From the NCBI GenBank assembly GCA_003151975.1, contig PLZD01000038.1, positions 1-32,563 of the forward strand: DNA of 32,563 bases, written 5' to 3'. The position numbers and the translations under genes are program-made. Under the pieces are notes generated by a model. It searched no databases, had not been told where the DNA came from, and saw only the letters and a list, made by a program, of their open reading frames with translations. Origin of the DNA: Elusimicrobiota bacterium. GTDB taxonomy: Bacteria; Elusimicrobiota; Elusimicrobia; UBA1565; UBA9628. Positions within the stretch are counted from its first letter, which is position 1. Each line of letters starts with the position of its first letter. Positions 14,563 to 22,368 of the stretch are shown in pieces.

Positions 14563-14925
14563 TCAAGGGCGGGAGGACAGGCGAAAGCGCATCCGGGCGA
14601 CCCAGTCGTAAACGGGCTCCCCGACTACCTTAATACCGGGGATATGGAAGACGGGCGCCAGGGGCCAAAGCGGCGGAAGCAGCAAGGAAAGCCGTTTAAA
14701 TGCGTCAAATCCTTCCGAAAGCCGCCCCCCCCGCTCCAAGAGTTGAAGGCGCATCTCGCAGAGCTGGAGGGTCAATCGGGGGTCGATGGCCGCCGGGTCG
14801 ACCTTTCGAAAGTCGACGGTCTCGACCCGGCGTCCGGTATCTATGGCCTCGACGCGCCGGGCCCATTGGGCGCAAAAGCAGCAATCGCCGTCGAAGAGAA
14901 GTATGTGCCGCGCCCGGAGCGTCAC
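14563..14925 (-). CDS. DCC-family thiol-disulfide oxidoreductase-like protein (DUF393)
   Basis: A 120-residue protein with the family signature FDGDCCFCAQWA (CxxC = Cys15, Cys18) close to the N-terminus, followed by the thioredoxin-like pattern of DUF393/YuxK proteins (FDAFKRLSLLLPPLWPLAPVF, then VYDWVARMRFRLS in pieces). The family is predicted to be a redox protein; the reaction is unknown. Start GTG 14925 overlaps the lipB stop by 4 nt (GTGA), making this the last gene of the lipoate/dehydrogenase operon. A longer upstream reading would be antisense-type noise over lipB. Confidence 0.85.
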   Translation of the reverse strand: MTLRARHILLFDGDCCFCAQWARRVEAIDTGRRVETVDFRKVDPAAIDPRLTLQLCEMRLQLLERGGRLSEGFDAFKRLSLLLPPLWPLAPVFHIPGIKVVGEPVYDWVARMRFRLSSRP

Positions 14926-15542
14926 AGTACGCGGGCGGGTTCGGCGAAATAGGCCAGGAAGGCGTCGGCGACGAGCCTGAGGACTTCTTGAGCCGGAACG
15001 CCTCTGCCGAGGAGGCTTTCGACCGACCCGATCTCTTCCGGCTGGAGGTTGCAGGGATGGATGCGCGCGAAGGGCTCGAGATCGACGCTGACATTTAGAG
15101 CGAAACCGTGGTAGGACACGCCGTCCTTGACCGCCACGCCCAGAGAGGCGATTTTCTTTCCCCGGGCCCACACGCCCGTAAATCCTCTCAGGACCTTCGC
15201 CTCGAGCCCCAGGGGCCTCACGGCGTCGATCAGTAAGGCCTCAAGGGTTCTGAGGTAGGAACGCGGCCGCAGGCCCCGGGCCGCGAGTTCGATAATCGGA
15301 TAGCCCACCAGCTGCCCCGGGCCGTGGTAGGTGATGTCTCCCCCGCGCTCGACGCTGTGCAACGGGTGCGGCAAGGCCGGCGGGACCGGCGCCTTGGACG
15401 AGACGCCGCGCGTGTAAACCGGCGGATGCTCAACCAGAAGCAAGGTGTCGGGGATCTCTCCCGACGCGCGCTTTTGGACGAGTTCCTTCTGCAGTCTCCA
15501 GACCTCGGTGTACTCCTTGAGGCCGAGCGCGCGGATGAGCAT
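14922..15542 (-). CDS. lipB: Lipoyl(octanoyl) transferase
   Basis: A 206-residue LipB, normal length. It moves octanoate from acyl carrier protein to lipoyl-domain lysines, the first step of lipoate assembly. Signature ERGGDITYHGPGQLVGYPI is intact; catalytic Lys130 lies in GKKIASLG and catalytic Cys164 in IHPCNLQ. The start ATG 15542 overlaps the lpd stop by one base (TGATG). Together with lipA in the same cluster it gives the operon its own supply of lipoyl groups for the E2 encoded two genes upstream. Confidence 0.95.
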   Translation of the reverse strand: MLIRALGLKEYTEVWRLQKELVQKRASGEIPDTLLLVEHPPVYTRGVSSKAPVPPALPHPLHSVERGGDITYHGPGQLVGYPIIELAARGLRPRSYLRTLEALLIDAVRPLGLEAKVLRGFTGVWARGKKIASLGVAVKDGVSYHGFALNVSVDLEPFARIHPCNLQPEEIGSVESLLGRGVPAQEVLRLVADAFLAYFAEPARVL

Positions 15543-16954
15543 CAGCCCCTCGCGACCGCCGGCATGGTATGGATGGGATGGCCCATCGCGGTCTCGCAGG
15601 CCTCCAGAAAAGCCTCGTTGAGCGTCGGGTGCGGGTGGATGGTCGCCGCCACTTGGTCGAGCGTCGCGCCCAACGACACCGCCAGGCACGCTTCCCCGAT
15701 GAGGTCCGAGGCGTTGGGGCCGACGAATCCCGCCCCGATGATCTTGCGCGTCTTGGCGTCGGCCACCACCTTGCAGAAGCCTTCGGTCTCGCGCACGGCT
15801 TGCGCGCGGCCCGAGGCCGAGAACGGAAATTTTCCGACCAGGACGGAGGCCCCGCGAGACTTGGCTTCGGTCTCGGTCTCGCCGACCCAGGAAATCTCCG
15901 GGTCCGTGAAGACGGCCCACGGCACGGCGCCGCGCGCCTCGAGCGGCTTGCCCGCGATGGACTGCGCCGCGAGTATGCCCTCGCGCGAGGCTTTGTGCGC
16001 GAGATAAGGCTGGCCGACGCAGTCGCCGATGGCGTAGATGCTCGGCACGCTCGACATCTGCTCGGTGTCGACGACGATGTGGCCGCGCTTGTCCATCTCC
16101 ACGCCGGCGGCCTCCAAACCGAGGTCTTTGGTTCGCGGCGCGCGGCCGACCGCGAGCAGGACCTTGTCGCAGATGATTTTCTTTTCCCCGTCAGGCGTCT
16201 CGATGGTCGCCTCGAGCCGGCCGTCCTTCTTCGCGTAGGACTTGGCCTTGGATGAGAGGTGCAGATCGATGCCAAGCCGCGTGAGGATCCTTGAGACGGG
16301 GACGGTCATGTCCTTCTCAATGACGGGCAGGATGTCGGGCAGGAACTCGACGACGGTGACCTTGGTGCCGAGCTTGGCGAAGATCGTCCCGATCTCGAGG
16401 CCGATGACCCCGGCGCCGACGACGAGGAGGTCTTTAGGAGGATTAGTAATATCGAGGGCTTCTTTGGAGCCGATGACGTCCTTGCCGTCGATGGCGAAGC
16501 CCGGGATCGCGGTGGTGAACGAACCGGTGGCGATGATGGCGTGAGCGAACTCGATGGTCTCCTTGCCGCCGGCGTTCAGCGCGACCTCGGCGGAGTTCTT
16601 GCCGGTGAGCTTCGCTTTGCCGTTGATGACGTCGCCCTTGTTGGCCTTGATCAGCAGGCCGATGTTCTTGTTGAACCCGGCGATCAGCTGGGCCTTCCAG
16701 CCGATCACGCGCGACCAGTCGAGGCTGATGCCGTCGGAGCTCAGGCCGAAGGCCGCGGCCTTCTTGGGCTTGTAGAGCGCGCCCGCGGCGTTGATGAGCG
16801 CTTTCGAGGGAATGCAGCCGTAGTTGAGGCACTCGCCGCCGAGCGGATCGTAGTCGACGACGACGGCGCGCAGGCCGAGCTGGCCGGCCTTGATCGCGGC
16901 CACATACCCGCCGGGCCCGCCGCCGATGACGAGAACGTCGGTCTTGATGGCCAT
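15542..16954 (-). CDS. lpdA: Dihydrolipoyl dehydrogenase (E3)
   Basis: A 470-residue flavoprotein that reoxidises the dihydrolipoyl groups of E2 with NAD. FAD-binding GGGPGGYVAA is at the N-terminus, redox disulfide Cys42/Cys47 in GGECLNYGCIPSK, a second Rossmann loop VVGAGVIGLEIG, AIGDC in the FAD site, and the C-terminal His-Glu pair in HPHPTLNEAF. Usual length. One-base overlaps with E2 (TAATG) and with lipB mark it as part of the dehydrogenase operon. Confidence 0.95.
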   Translation of the reverse strand: MAIKTDVLVIGGGPGGYVAAIKAGQLGLRAVVVDYDPLGGECLNYGCIPSKALINAAGALYKPKKAAAFGLSSDGISLDWSRVIGWKAQLIAGFNKNIGLLIKANKGDVINGKAKLTGKNSAEVALNAGGKETIEFAHAIIATGSFTTAIPGFAIDGKDVIGSKEALDITNPPKDLLVVGAGVIGLEIGTIFAKLGTKVTVVEFLPDILPVIEKDMTVPVSRILTRLGIDLHLSSKAKSYAKKDGRLEATIETPDGEKKIICDKVLLAVGRAPRTKDLGLEAAGVEMDKRGHIVVDTEQMSSVPSIYAIGDCVGQPYLAHKASREGILAAQSIAGKPLEARGAVPWAVFTDPEISWVGETETEAKSRGASVLVGKFPFSASGRAQAVRETEGFCKVVADAKTRKIIGAGFVGPNASDLIGEACLAVSLGATLDQVAATIHPHPTLNEAFLEACETAMGHPIHTMPAVARG

Positions 16955-18687
16955 TAGAGCAAAGTCCTCGGGTTCTCGAGCGATTTGACGATGACGTTCA
17001 TGAAGTTGGCCGCGTCCGCGCCGTCGACCACGCGGTGGTCGAAGGTCAGCACGAGGTTCATCATGTCGCGAATCTCGACCTTGTCCTCGCGCACGACGGG
17101 CCGCTTCTGAAGCTTCATGAGGCCCAGGATCGCGACCTCTGGGTGGTTGATGATCGGCGTCGCGAAGAGCCCGCCGAGCGGGCCGATGTTGGTGATCGTG
17201 ACTGAGCCGTGCTGGAGCGAGGCGACGTCGATCTTGCCCGCGCGAACGGTCTCCGCCAGCTTCTGCACCTCGGCGGCCAGTGCCCAGAGGTCCTTCTTGT
17301 CGGCATCCTTGATGTTCGGGACGATGAGTCCTTGGCCCGCGTTGACGGCGATGCCGACGTTGTAGTAGCTCTTGACCACGAGCTCGCCCGCGGCGTCGTC
17401 GAGGCTCGCGTTAAAGTTCGGATATTCCTTGAGCGCTTTGACGAGCGCCTCGATTATGAAAGGCAGATAGGTCAGCTTGACCTTTTTCTTCTCCGCCTCT
17501 TTTTTCATGTCCTCGCGCAGCTTGACGAGCGCGGTCATGTCGCACTCTTCCATGTGCGTGACGGCCACGACGGTCGAGACGCTGTGATGCAAGCGCTCGG
17601 CGATCTTGCGGCGTATGCCGACGAAAGGAGTTCTCGTCTCACCAGGAAGGACCGGGAGCCGTTGAGCCTTCGGCGCTTCGGGCGCCGAAGCCGGCGCGGA
17701 CGCAGGCCGCGCCGCAGCTTGCGGCGCCAATTTTCTGACGTCCCACTCCGCGATTCTTCCTCCAGGACCGGTGCCTTGGACAGAGGAGAGATTGACTCCG
17801 AGCTCGCGCGCGAGCTGCGCCACCGCCGGCGTCGCGTTGACCGGTCCCGTCGCGACGGGAGCGCCGGATCCGCCTTTGAAATTGCGCACGTCGGCGTCTA
17901 GGACTCGGCCTTCCGGGCCGGTGCCGGAAATTTGGGAGATGTCGACGCCCAGGCTCTTCGCGAGCTGGCGCACCATCGGCGTCGCGCTGACGCTCTGCCC
18001 GGGCGCCGCGGCGCGCGGCGCGAGCTTCGTCGTCGAAACGGGCGCGGCCGACGCGGAGGCTTGAGGGGAACTCTTGACGGCTCCCCCCACGAGCTCGAAC
18101 GAGACGAGAGGCTTGTGCACTTTCACTTTTTCGCCGGGCTTGGCGTACAGCTTGACGATTTTGCCGGCCTTGGGGCTGGGCACTTCGACTTCGGCCTTGT
18201 CGGTGAGCACGTTGCAAAGCGGTTGGTTCTCCTTAACGACGTCGCCGACCTTCACGTGCCAGCGCGTCACCTCGCCTTCGGTCAGCCCTTCGCCGATGTC
18301 GGGCAGCAGGAACTCGAAATTGGCGGCGGACGGCGCAGCCGCGGAAATTGTCTCATCCGCCCCGGGACGGATGACTTTATTCGGGGCTTTGTCAGCCGGC
18401 TTCGGCGCTTCCTTCGTGGGCACGGGAGCCGGCGCCGCGGAGACGCCGTTTGAGAGCTCGAGCGCGACGAGCGGCGCGTGGACCTTGACCTTCTCGCCGG
18501 GCTTGGCGAAGAGCTTGACGATCTTGCCGGCCTTGGGGCTGGGCACTTCGACCTCGGCCTTGTCGGTCAGCACGTTGCACAGAGGCTGATTCTCCTTGAC
18601 CGTGTCCCCCTCTTTGACGAGCCAGCGGACGACCTCGCCCTCGGTGAGGCCTTCGCCGATGTCAGGCAGCTTGAATTCGTAGTTCAT
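16954..18687 (-). CDS. 2-oxoacid dehydrogenase E2 (dihydrolipoyl acyltransferase) with two lipoyl and two binding domains
   Basis: A 577-residue E2. Order: lipoyl domain 1 (about 1-78, Lys43 in LTDKAEVEVPSPKAG), linker, lipoyl domain 2 (about 122-200, Lys164), Ala/Pro linker, peripheral-subunit-binding domain 1 (about 235-271, ATPMVRQLAKSLGVD...GRVLDADV), binding domain 2 (about 284-320, ATPAVAQLARELGVN...GRIAEWDV), and the acyltransferase domain with active-site LTFDHRVVDGADAANF. E2 forms the complex core and transfers acyl groups to CoA. Two lipoyl domains are common; two binding domains are unusual. AAGGGG precedes ATG 18687. Pyruvate or branched-chain specificity cannot be settled from this subunit. 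Confidence 0.93.
   Translation of the reverse strand: MNYEFKLPDIGEGLTEGEVVRWLVKEGDTVKENQPLCNVLTDKAEVEVPSPKAGKIVKLFAKPGEKVKVHAPLVALELSNGVSAAPAPVPTKEAPKPADKAPNKVIRPGADETISAAAPSAANFEFLLPDIGEGLTEGEVTRWHVKVGDVVKENQPLCNVLTDKAEVEVPSPKAGKIVKLYAKPGEKVKVHKPLVSFELVGGAVKSSPQASASAAPVSTTKLAPRAAAPGQSVSATPMVRQLAKSLGVDISQISGTGPEGRVLDADVRNFKGGSGAPVATGPVNATPAVAQLARELGVNLSSVQGTGPGGRIAEWDVRKLAPQAAARPASAPASAPEAPKAQRLPVLPGETRTPFVGIRRKIAERLHHSVSTVVAVTHMEECDMTALVKLREDMKKEAEKKKVKLTYLPFIIEALVKALKEYPNFNASLDDAAGELVVKSYYNVGIAVNAGQGLIVPNIKDADKKDLWALAAEVQKLAETVRAGKIDVASLQHGSVTITNIGPLGGLFATPIINHPEVAILGLMKLQKRPVVREDKVEIRDMMNLVLTFDHRVVDGADAANFMNVIVKSLENPRTLL
18115..18609 (-). repeat. Near-identical lipoyl-domain coding repeats inside the E2 gene
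   Basis: The segments 18478-18609 (residues 27-70) and 18115-18246 (residues 148-191) encode almost the same 44-residue stretch, VKENQPLCNVLTDKAEVEV onward, and are also very similar in DNA sequence including many third positions. This points to recent duplication or ongoing gene conversion within the gene. Confidence 0.8.
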
Positions 18688-18698
18688 TCCAATCCCCT

Positions 18699-19337
18699 TT
18701 AGAACGCCATGCTAAAAAAAAACCGTTTCTTGCCGACTTTGAAGCTTTTGAAATACAGCCAGCGGCGAAGGCCCTGCAAACGCCATGCGAAGCCCTGCAG
18801 CGCGAACAGCCCGAGCAAGGTCTTGCCAAGCGCGTGGCTTACGATCCACGACACTGTTTCGTGCGCGGTCGCCAGCGCCGGGTGAGCCAGCAGGCTTTGA
18901 TGCACGCAGCCCGCGACGAAGGTCGCCAGGCCCGCGAAGTAGCCGACCACGGTGTAATCGTCGAGCTTGCCTTCGCTGCTCAGGTAGGCCATGCCGAGCA
19001 CGAAGTAAGTGAAGATGAAGCCTCCGGCCTCGTAGGCCATGAGCCAATCGCCGCCGGCCGAGACCTTCACGACGGCGGCGGCCATCACGCCGCCGAAGAG
19101 CACCGCAAGCCCGGCGTTATAAAAAACGGCGAAGACGACCGCGAGCGAATAGTCGAGCCAGGCGTGGACCTTGACCGCGACGAGGCCGCAGACGTGTGAG
19201 ATGAACCAGAACGCGCCCGACGTCCCCGAGAGGAAGGTGACCGCCTGAAACACGGGCCGCACGCCGGCGACCTGCATGAGGTGCTCCCACTTCAGCATCG
19301 CGTTCGTCATCGGCGGGACGAGGGCGTCGAAATTCAT
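18699..19337 (-). CDS. Integral membrane protein of unknown function within the dehydrogenase operon
   Basis: A 212-residue polytopic protein I do not recognise. Hydrophobic segments include GAFWFISHVCGLVAV, YSLAVVFAVFYNAGLAVLF, GFIFTYFVLGMAYL, VGYFAGLATFVAGC and LLGLFALQGFAW, suggesting five or six transmembrane helices, with a basic C-terminal tail (YFKSFKVGKKRFFFSMAF). Start ATG 19337 overlaps the E1 beta stop by one base (TGATG), and E2 starts 11 bases after its stop, so it lies squarely between E1 and E2 genes. Only this part of a longer open frame is real; the upstream part is a shadow of E1 beta. No cofactor motif is visible. Confidence 0.82.
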   Translation of the reverse strand: MNFDALVPPMTNAMLKWEHLMQVAGVRPVFQAVTFLSGTSGAFWFISHVCGLVAVKVHAWLDYSLAVVFAVFYNAGLAVLFGGVMAAAVVKVSAGGDWLMAYEAGGFIFTYFVLGMAYLSSEGKLDDYTVVGYFAGLATFVAGCVHQSLLAHPALATAHETVSWIVSHALGKTLLGLFALQGFAWRLQGLRRWLYFKSFKVGKKRFFFSMAF

Positions 19338-20326
19338 CAGAAAGCCAGCGTCTCCGCGATGGCCATCGCGACGCGGTCGGCGTCCGGGATGTAGTACTTT
19401 TCGAGGCGGAAGAGCGGCATGCGGATGTCCCAGCCACCGACGCGCTTGACCGGGGCCAGAAGCTTCAAGAGCGCGCGCTCGGAGATGAGGGCCGCGATCT
19501 CCGCGGCCCAGGAGCCCGTGTTGGGAGCTTCGTGCGCGATCACCGCGCGGCCGGTCTTCTCGACGCTGGCCAGGATCGCGTCGAGATCGAGCGGCGTCAG
19601 CGTTCGGAGGTCTATGACCTCGATCGAGCGGCCGACTTTCTCGGCGGCGGCAAGGCACGTCTGCACCATCGCGCCCCAAGTGATCAAAGTGAGCTCGGTC
19701 CCCTCTCTGGCAATCCGCGCCTTGCCGATCGGCACCGTGTAGCTCTCGATGGGCACTTCGCCGCGCGCCGCGCGATAGAGCAGCTTGGGCTCGAAGAAGA
19801 TCACGGGGTCGGGGTCTTCGATGGCCGCGATCAGCAGTCCCTTCGCGTCGTGCGGCGTCGACGGGATGACGACCTTGATGCCCGGCGTGTGGCAGAAATA
19901 GGCTTCGGGCGACTCGGAATGATGCTCGGGCGCGTGGATGAGCCCGCCGTGCGGCGCGCGGATGACCAGCGGCACGCTCATCTTGCCGCGCGTGCGGGAC
20001 CGCAGGCGCCCCAGGTGGCAGACGACCTGGTCGAAGACCGCGGGCATGAAGCCGTCGAACTGGATCTCGGCGACGGGACGAAGTCCGTTGATCGCAAGCC
20101 CGATCGCGCCGCCGACGATCCCGATTTCGGCCAGCGGCGTATCCACGACTCGGTCGTTCCCGTACTTCTTCCAAAGGCCGTCGGTCGCGCGGAAGACGCC
20201 GCCGTTGCGCCCGACATCCTCACCGAGGATCATCACGCGGTCGTCCTTGGCCATAGCTTGGTCGAGCGCCTCGTTGACGGCTTGGACGAGATTAAGCTCC
20301 TTCGTGGCGGTCGTGGTCTTGCTCAC
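19337..20326 (-). CDS. 2-oxoacid dehydrogenase E1, beta subunit
   Basis: A 329-residue transketolase-like subunit of the alpha2beta2 E1 type (PdhB/BkdA2). Signs are ALDQAMAKDDRVMILGEDVG, NGGVFRATDGLWKKYG, RVVDTPLAEIGIVG, AEIQFDGFMPAVFDQVV and the C-terminal VKRVGGWDIRMP. With E1 alpha it binds thiamine diphosphate and decarboxylates a 2-oxoacid, passing the acyl group to E2. HSESPEAYFCHTPGIKVV is typical of pyruvate and branched-chain enzymes alike. ATGA overlap with E1 alpha. Confidence 0.93.
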   Translation of the reverse strand: MSKTTTATKELNLVQAVNEALDQAMAKDDRVMILGEDVGRNGGVFRATDGLWKKYGNDRVVDTPLAEIGIVGGAIGLAINGLRPVAEIQFDGFMPAVFDQVVCHLGRLRSRTRGKMSVPLVIRAPHGGLIHAPEHHSESPEAYFCHTPGIKVVIPSTPHDAKGLLIAAIEDPDPVIFFEPKLLYRAARGEVPIESYTVPIGKARIAREGTELTLITWGAMVQTCLAAAEKVGRSIEVIDLRTLTPLDLDAILASVEKTGRAVIAHEAPNTGSWAAEIAALISERALLKLLAPVKRVGGWDIRMPLFRLEKYYIPDADRVAMAIAETLAF

Positions 20327-21450
20327 GGGAATCTTCCCTCGGCCGGCGGGAGCGTCGTCAGAATTTCAGGTCCGCCTTTGGCTTCCAAAAGCCTTTCGAG
20401 TTCGGCGCGCTGCTCGACGAGAGCCCGCGGAGCCTTCGCGTAATTGTCCGCGAACATGTTGAGCGGGTTTGGCTGCGGGAAGGCCTCGTAGGCGGCCACC
20501 TCTGCGTCGATCCAGCTCTCGGTCTCGCGCGCGAGCAGCATCTCCGCCTTCTCGTCCCACAATTTCTTGGCGGTCAAGAACTTGCGCAGGCGCGCGATGG
20601 GATCCTTCTTGGCCCAAGAGGCGACCTCGGCGGCGTCGCGGTAGCGGCCCGCGTCGTCGGCGGTCGTGTGGTGGCTCATGCGGTAGGTCTCGCACTCGAT
20701 CAAGGTCGTGCCGCCGCCCGAGCGGGCGCGCTCGACGGCGTCGGTCATCGCCTTGTAAACGGCCAGGCAGTCGTTGCCGTCGACTTGGATGCCCTCGATG
20801 CCGTAGCCCCACGCTTTTTGCGCGAGCGTCGGGGACGCGGCTTGCTTTGCGCGGGGCACCGAAATCGCCCAACCGTTGTTCTCGATGATGTAGATCGCGG
20901 GCAGCTTGAACTGGCCGGCGAAAGTCAGCGCCTCGTGAAGGTCGCCTTTCGACGAGGTCCCGTCGCCGCAGTAGCCGACGGCGACGCCGCCGGTTTTCTT
21001 GAGCTTCTCCCCCCACGCTAGGCCCATCACTTGCGTGAGGTGCGTGCCGACGGGGATCGAGAATATCATGTCGTTGTTGCCTTCGGGAAAGTGCGTGCCG
21101 CGGTCGTCGCCGGCCCAGTAGAGAAGGGCGTAGCGCATCTGCATCCCGCGCGCAAAATAAACTCCGCCGCCGCGGTAGGTGGGCACGACCCAGTCGGCGG
21201 GCTTGAGGCACAGCGGAGGCACGCATTGCGTCGCCTCCTGGCCGGTGATCATCGGATAGGTGCCCAGTCGGCCCGAGCGCTGGAGCAGGATCGCGCGCTC
21301 GTCGAAGGCGCGGATTTGGAACATGAGACGGTACATTTTGAGCAGGAGCTCTTTGGAAATCTTTGGCAGCAGCTTCTCATCCGCCTTGCCGTCCGGCGAG
21401 AGAATCTCGAGCCGCTTGATGTCCATCGTCGCGATCGTCTTAACGGGCAC
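20323..21450 (-). CDS. 2-oxoacid dehydrogenase E1, alpha subunit
   Basis: A 375-residue thiamine-diphosphate subunit. The cofactor motif is GYCGDGTSSKGDLHEAL followed by IIENNGWAIS (GDG-x(25-30)-NN), and the conserved loop reads YRMSHHTTADDAGRYR, resembling the YRxGHHSTxDD loop of branched-chain 2-oxoacid dehydrogenases; pyruvate dehydrogenases of many bacteria share it. I prefer GTG 21450 because GGAGG stands 6 bases before it; this overlaps the lipA end by 11 bases. ATG 21426 would give 367 residues but has no ribosome-binding site. The substrate, pyruvate or branched-chain oxoacids, is open. Confidence 0.92.
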   Translation of the reverse strand: MPVKTIATMDIKRLEILSPDGKADEKLLPKISKELLLKMYRLMFQIRAFDERAILLQRSGRLGTYPMITGQEATQCVPPLCLKPADWVVPTYRGGGVYFARGMQMRYALLYWAGDDRGTHFPEGNNDMIFSIPVGTHLTQVMGLAWGEKLKKTGGVAVGYCGDGTSSKGDLHEALTFAGQFKLPAIYIIENNGWAISVPRAKQAASPTLAQKAWGYGIEGIQVDGNDCLAVYKAMTDAVERARSGGGTTLIECETYRMSHHTTADDAGRYRDAAEVASWAKKDPIARLRKFLTAKKLWDEKAEMLLARETESWIDAEVAAYEAFPQPNPLNMFADNYAKAPRALVEQRAELERLLEAKGGPEILTTLPPAEGRFP

Positions 21451-22333
21451 CTGCGGCCTCCAGCATCCCTTTGATGTAAAGCTCTCCCGCTTTGTACGAG
21501 CTGCGCACGAACGGCCCCGAGGCGACGTACAAGAAGCCGAGCTCGCGCGCGAGCGCGCCGTATTCGACGAAAGTCTCGGGCGTGACGAATTCGACGACGG
21601 GCAGGTTCCTTCCGACGCCGGACGGCCGCAGGTATTGGCCGAGAGTCACGATGTCGCAGCCGACCGCGCGCAAGTCCTTGAGCGCTTGCGTCAGTTCCTC
21701 TTTCGTCTCGCCGAGCCCCACCATAATCGACGACTTCGTCGGCGCCTGCGGACGGTGCGTCTTGGAGTGGGCGAGGACTTCTAGGGACTGGCGGTAGCCG
21801 GCCTTGGCGTCGCGCACGGCCTCGGTCAGGCGCTCGACGCACTCGACGTTGTGCGCGACGACGTCGGGCGATGAATCGAGAACACGCTCCAGCAACTTCT
21901 TATCGCCGCGGAAATCTTGGAGCAGCATCTCGAGCTTCATCGCGGGAAGCTCGCGCTTGATCGTCGTGATGCACGCGGCAAGGTGCGCGGCGCCCTGATC
22001 GGGAAGATCGTCGCGGCAGACGGTGGTCAGCACGACATAGTCGAGCTTCATTTCGGACAGCGTCTCGGCGAGCTTCCGCGGCTCTTCGGCGTCGGGCGGC
22101 GGCGGCTTGGCCCCCGAGGCCACGGAGCAGAAGCGGCAGCCGCGGGTGCAGGTGTCGCCCATGATCATGAAAGTCGCGGTTCCCCCGCCCCAGCACTCGG
22201 CGATGTTGGGACAGCGCGCTTCCTCGCAAACGGTGGAGAGGCCGCGCGTGCGGGAAGCGGCCTTGATCCGCTCGTAATTCTCGCCTGACGGCAGTTTGAC
22301 CCTGAGCCAGGGCGGCAGCTTGGGACGCGCCAT
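21440..22333 (-). CDS. lipA: Lipoyl synthase
   Basis: A 297-residue radical-SAM enzyme that inserts two sulfurs into protein-bound octanoyl chains. Both clusters are visible: auxiliary CEEARCPNIAEC (Cys36, 41, 47) and radical-SAM CTRGCRFC (Cys62, 66, 69), with the conserved RSSY near the C-terminus. Start ATG 22333 begins MARPKLPPWL; further upstream in-frame starts run into the promoter and the DUF1697 gene. It lies directly before E1 alpha with an 11-base overlap, so lipoate synthesis and the lipoate-dependent enzyme are co-expressed. Confidence 0.95.
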   Translation of the reverse strand: MARPKLPPWLRVKLPSGENYERIKAASRTRGLSTVCEEARCPNIAECWGGGTATFMIMGDTCTRGCRFCSVASGAKPPPPDAEEPRKLAETLSEMKLDYVVLTTVCRDDLPDQGAAHLAACITTIKRELPAMKLEMLLQDFRGDKKLLERVLDSSPDVVAHNVECVERLTEAVRDAKAGYRQSLEVLAHSKTHRPQAPTKSSIMVGLGETKEELTQALKDLRAVGCDIVTLGQYLRPSGVGRNLPVVEFVTPETFVEYGALARELGFLYVASGPFVRSSYKAGELYIKGMLEAAGAR

Positions 22334-22339
22334 AGCGGG

Positions 22340-22345
22340 ATTATA
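22340..22345 (-). promoter_or_regulatory. Perfect -10 box six bases before lipA, probably leaderless
   Basis: Minus-strand TATAAT is followed by CCCGCT and then the lipA ATG, so the expected transcription start coincides with the A of the ATG. No Shine-Dalgarno sequence is present and no good -35 hexamer is visible. The arrangement is the same as at trxB and at the aldehyde dehydrogenase operon. Confidence 0.5.
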
Positions 22346-22368
22346 CAATTTTGAGTCGAAGCGAGACT

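Noticed and set aside
14398-14952. A plus-strand open frame across the riboswitch promoter region
   Set aside because: It crosses the riboswitch leader and promoter and is antisense to the DCC gene; no ribosome-binding site or recognisable protein features.
18699-20174. A 491-codon minus-strand open frame ending in the membrane protein
   Set aside because: Its first part is Arg/Pro-rich shadow translation of E1 beta in another frame; only the part from ATG 19337 has protein-like composition and good spacing.
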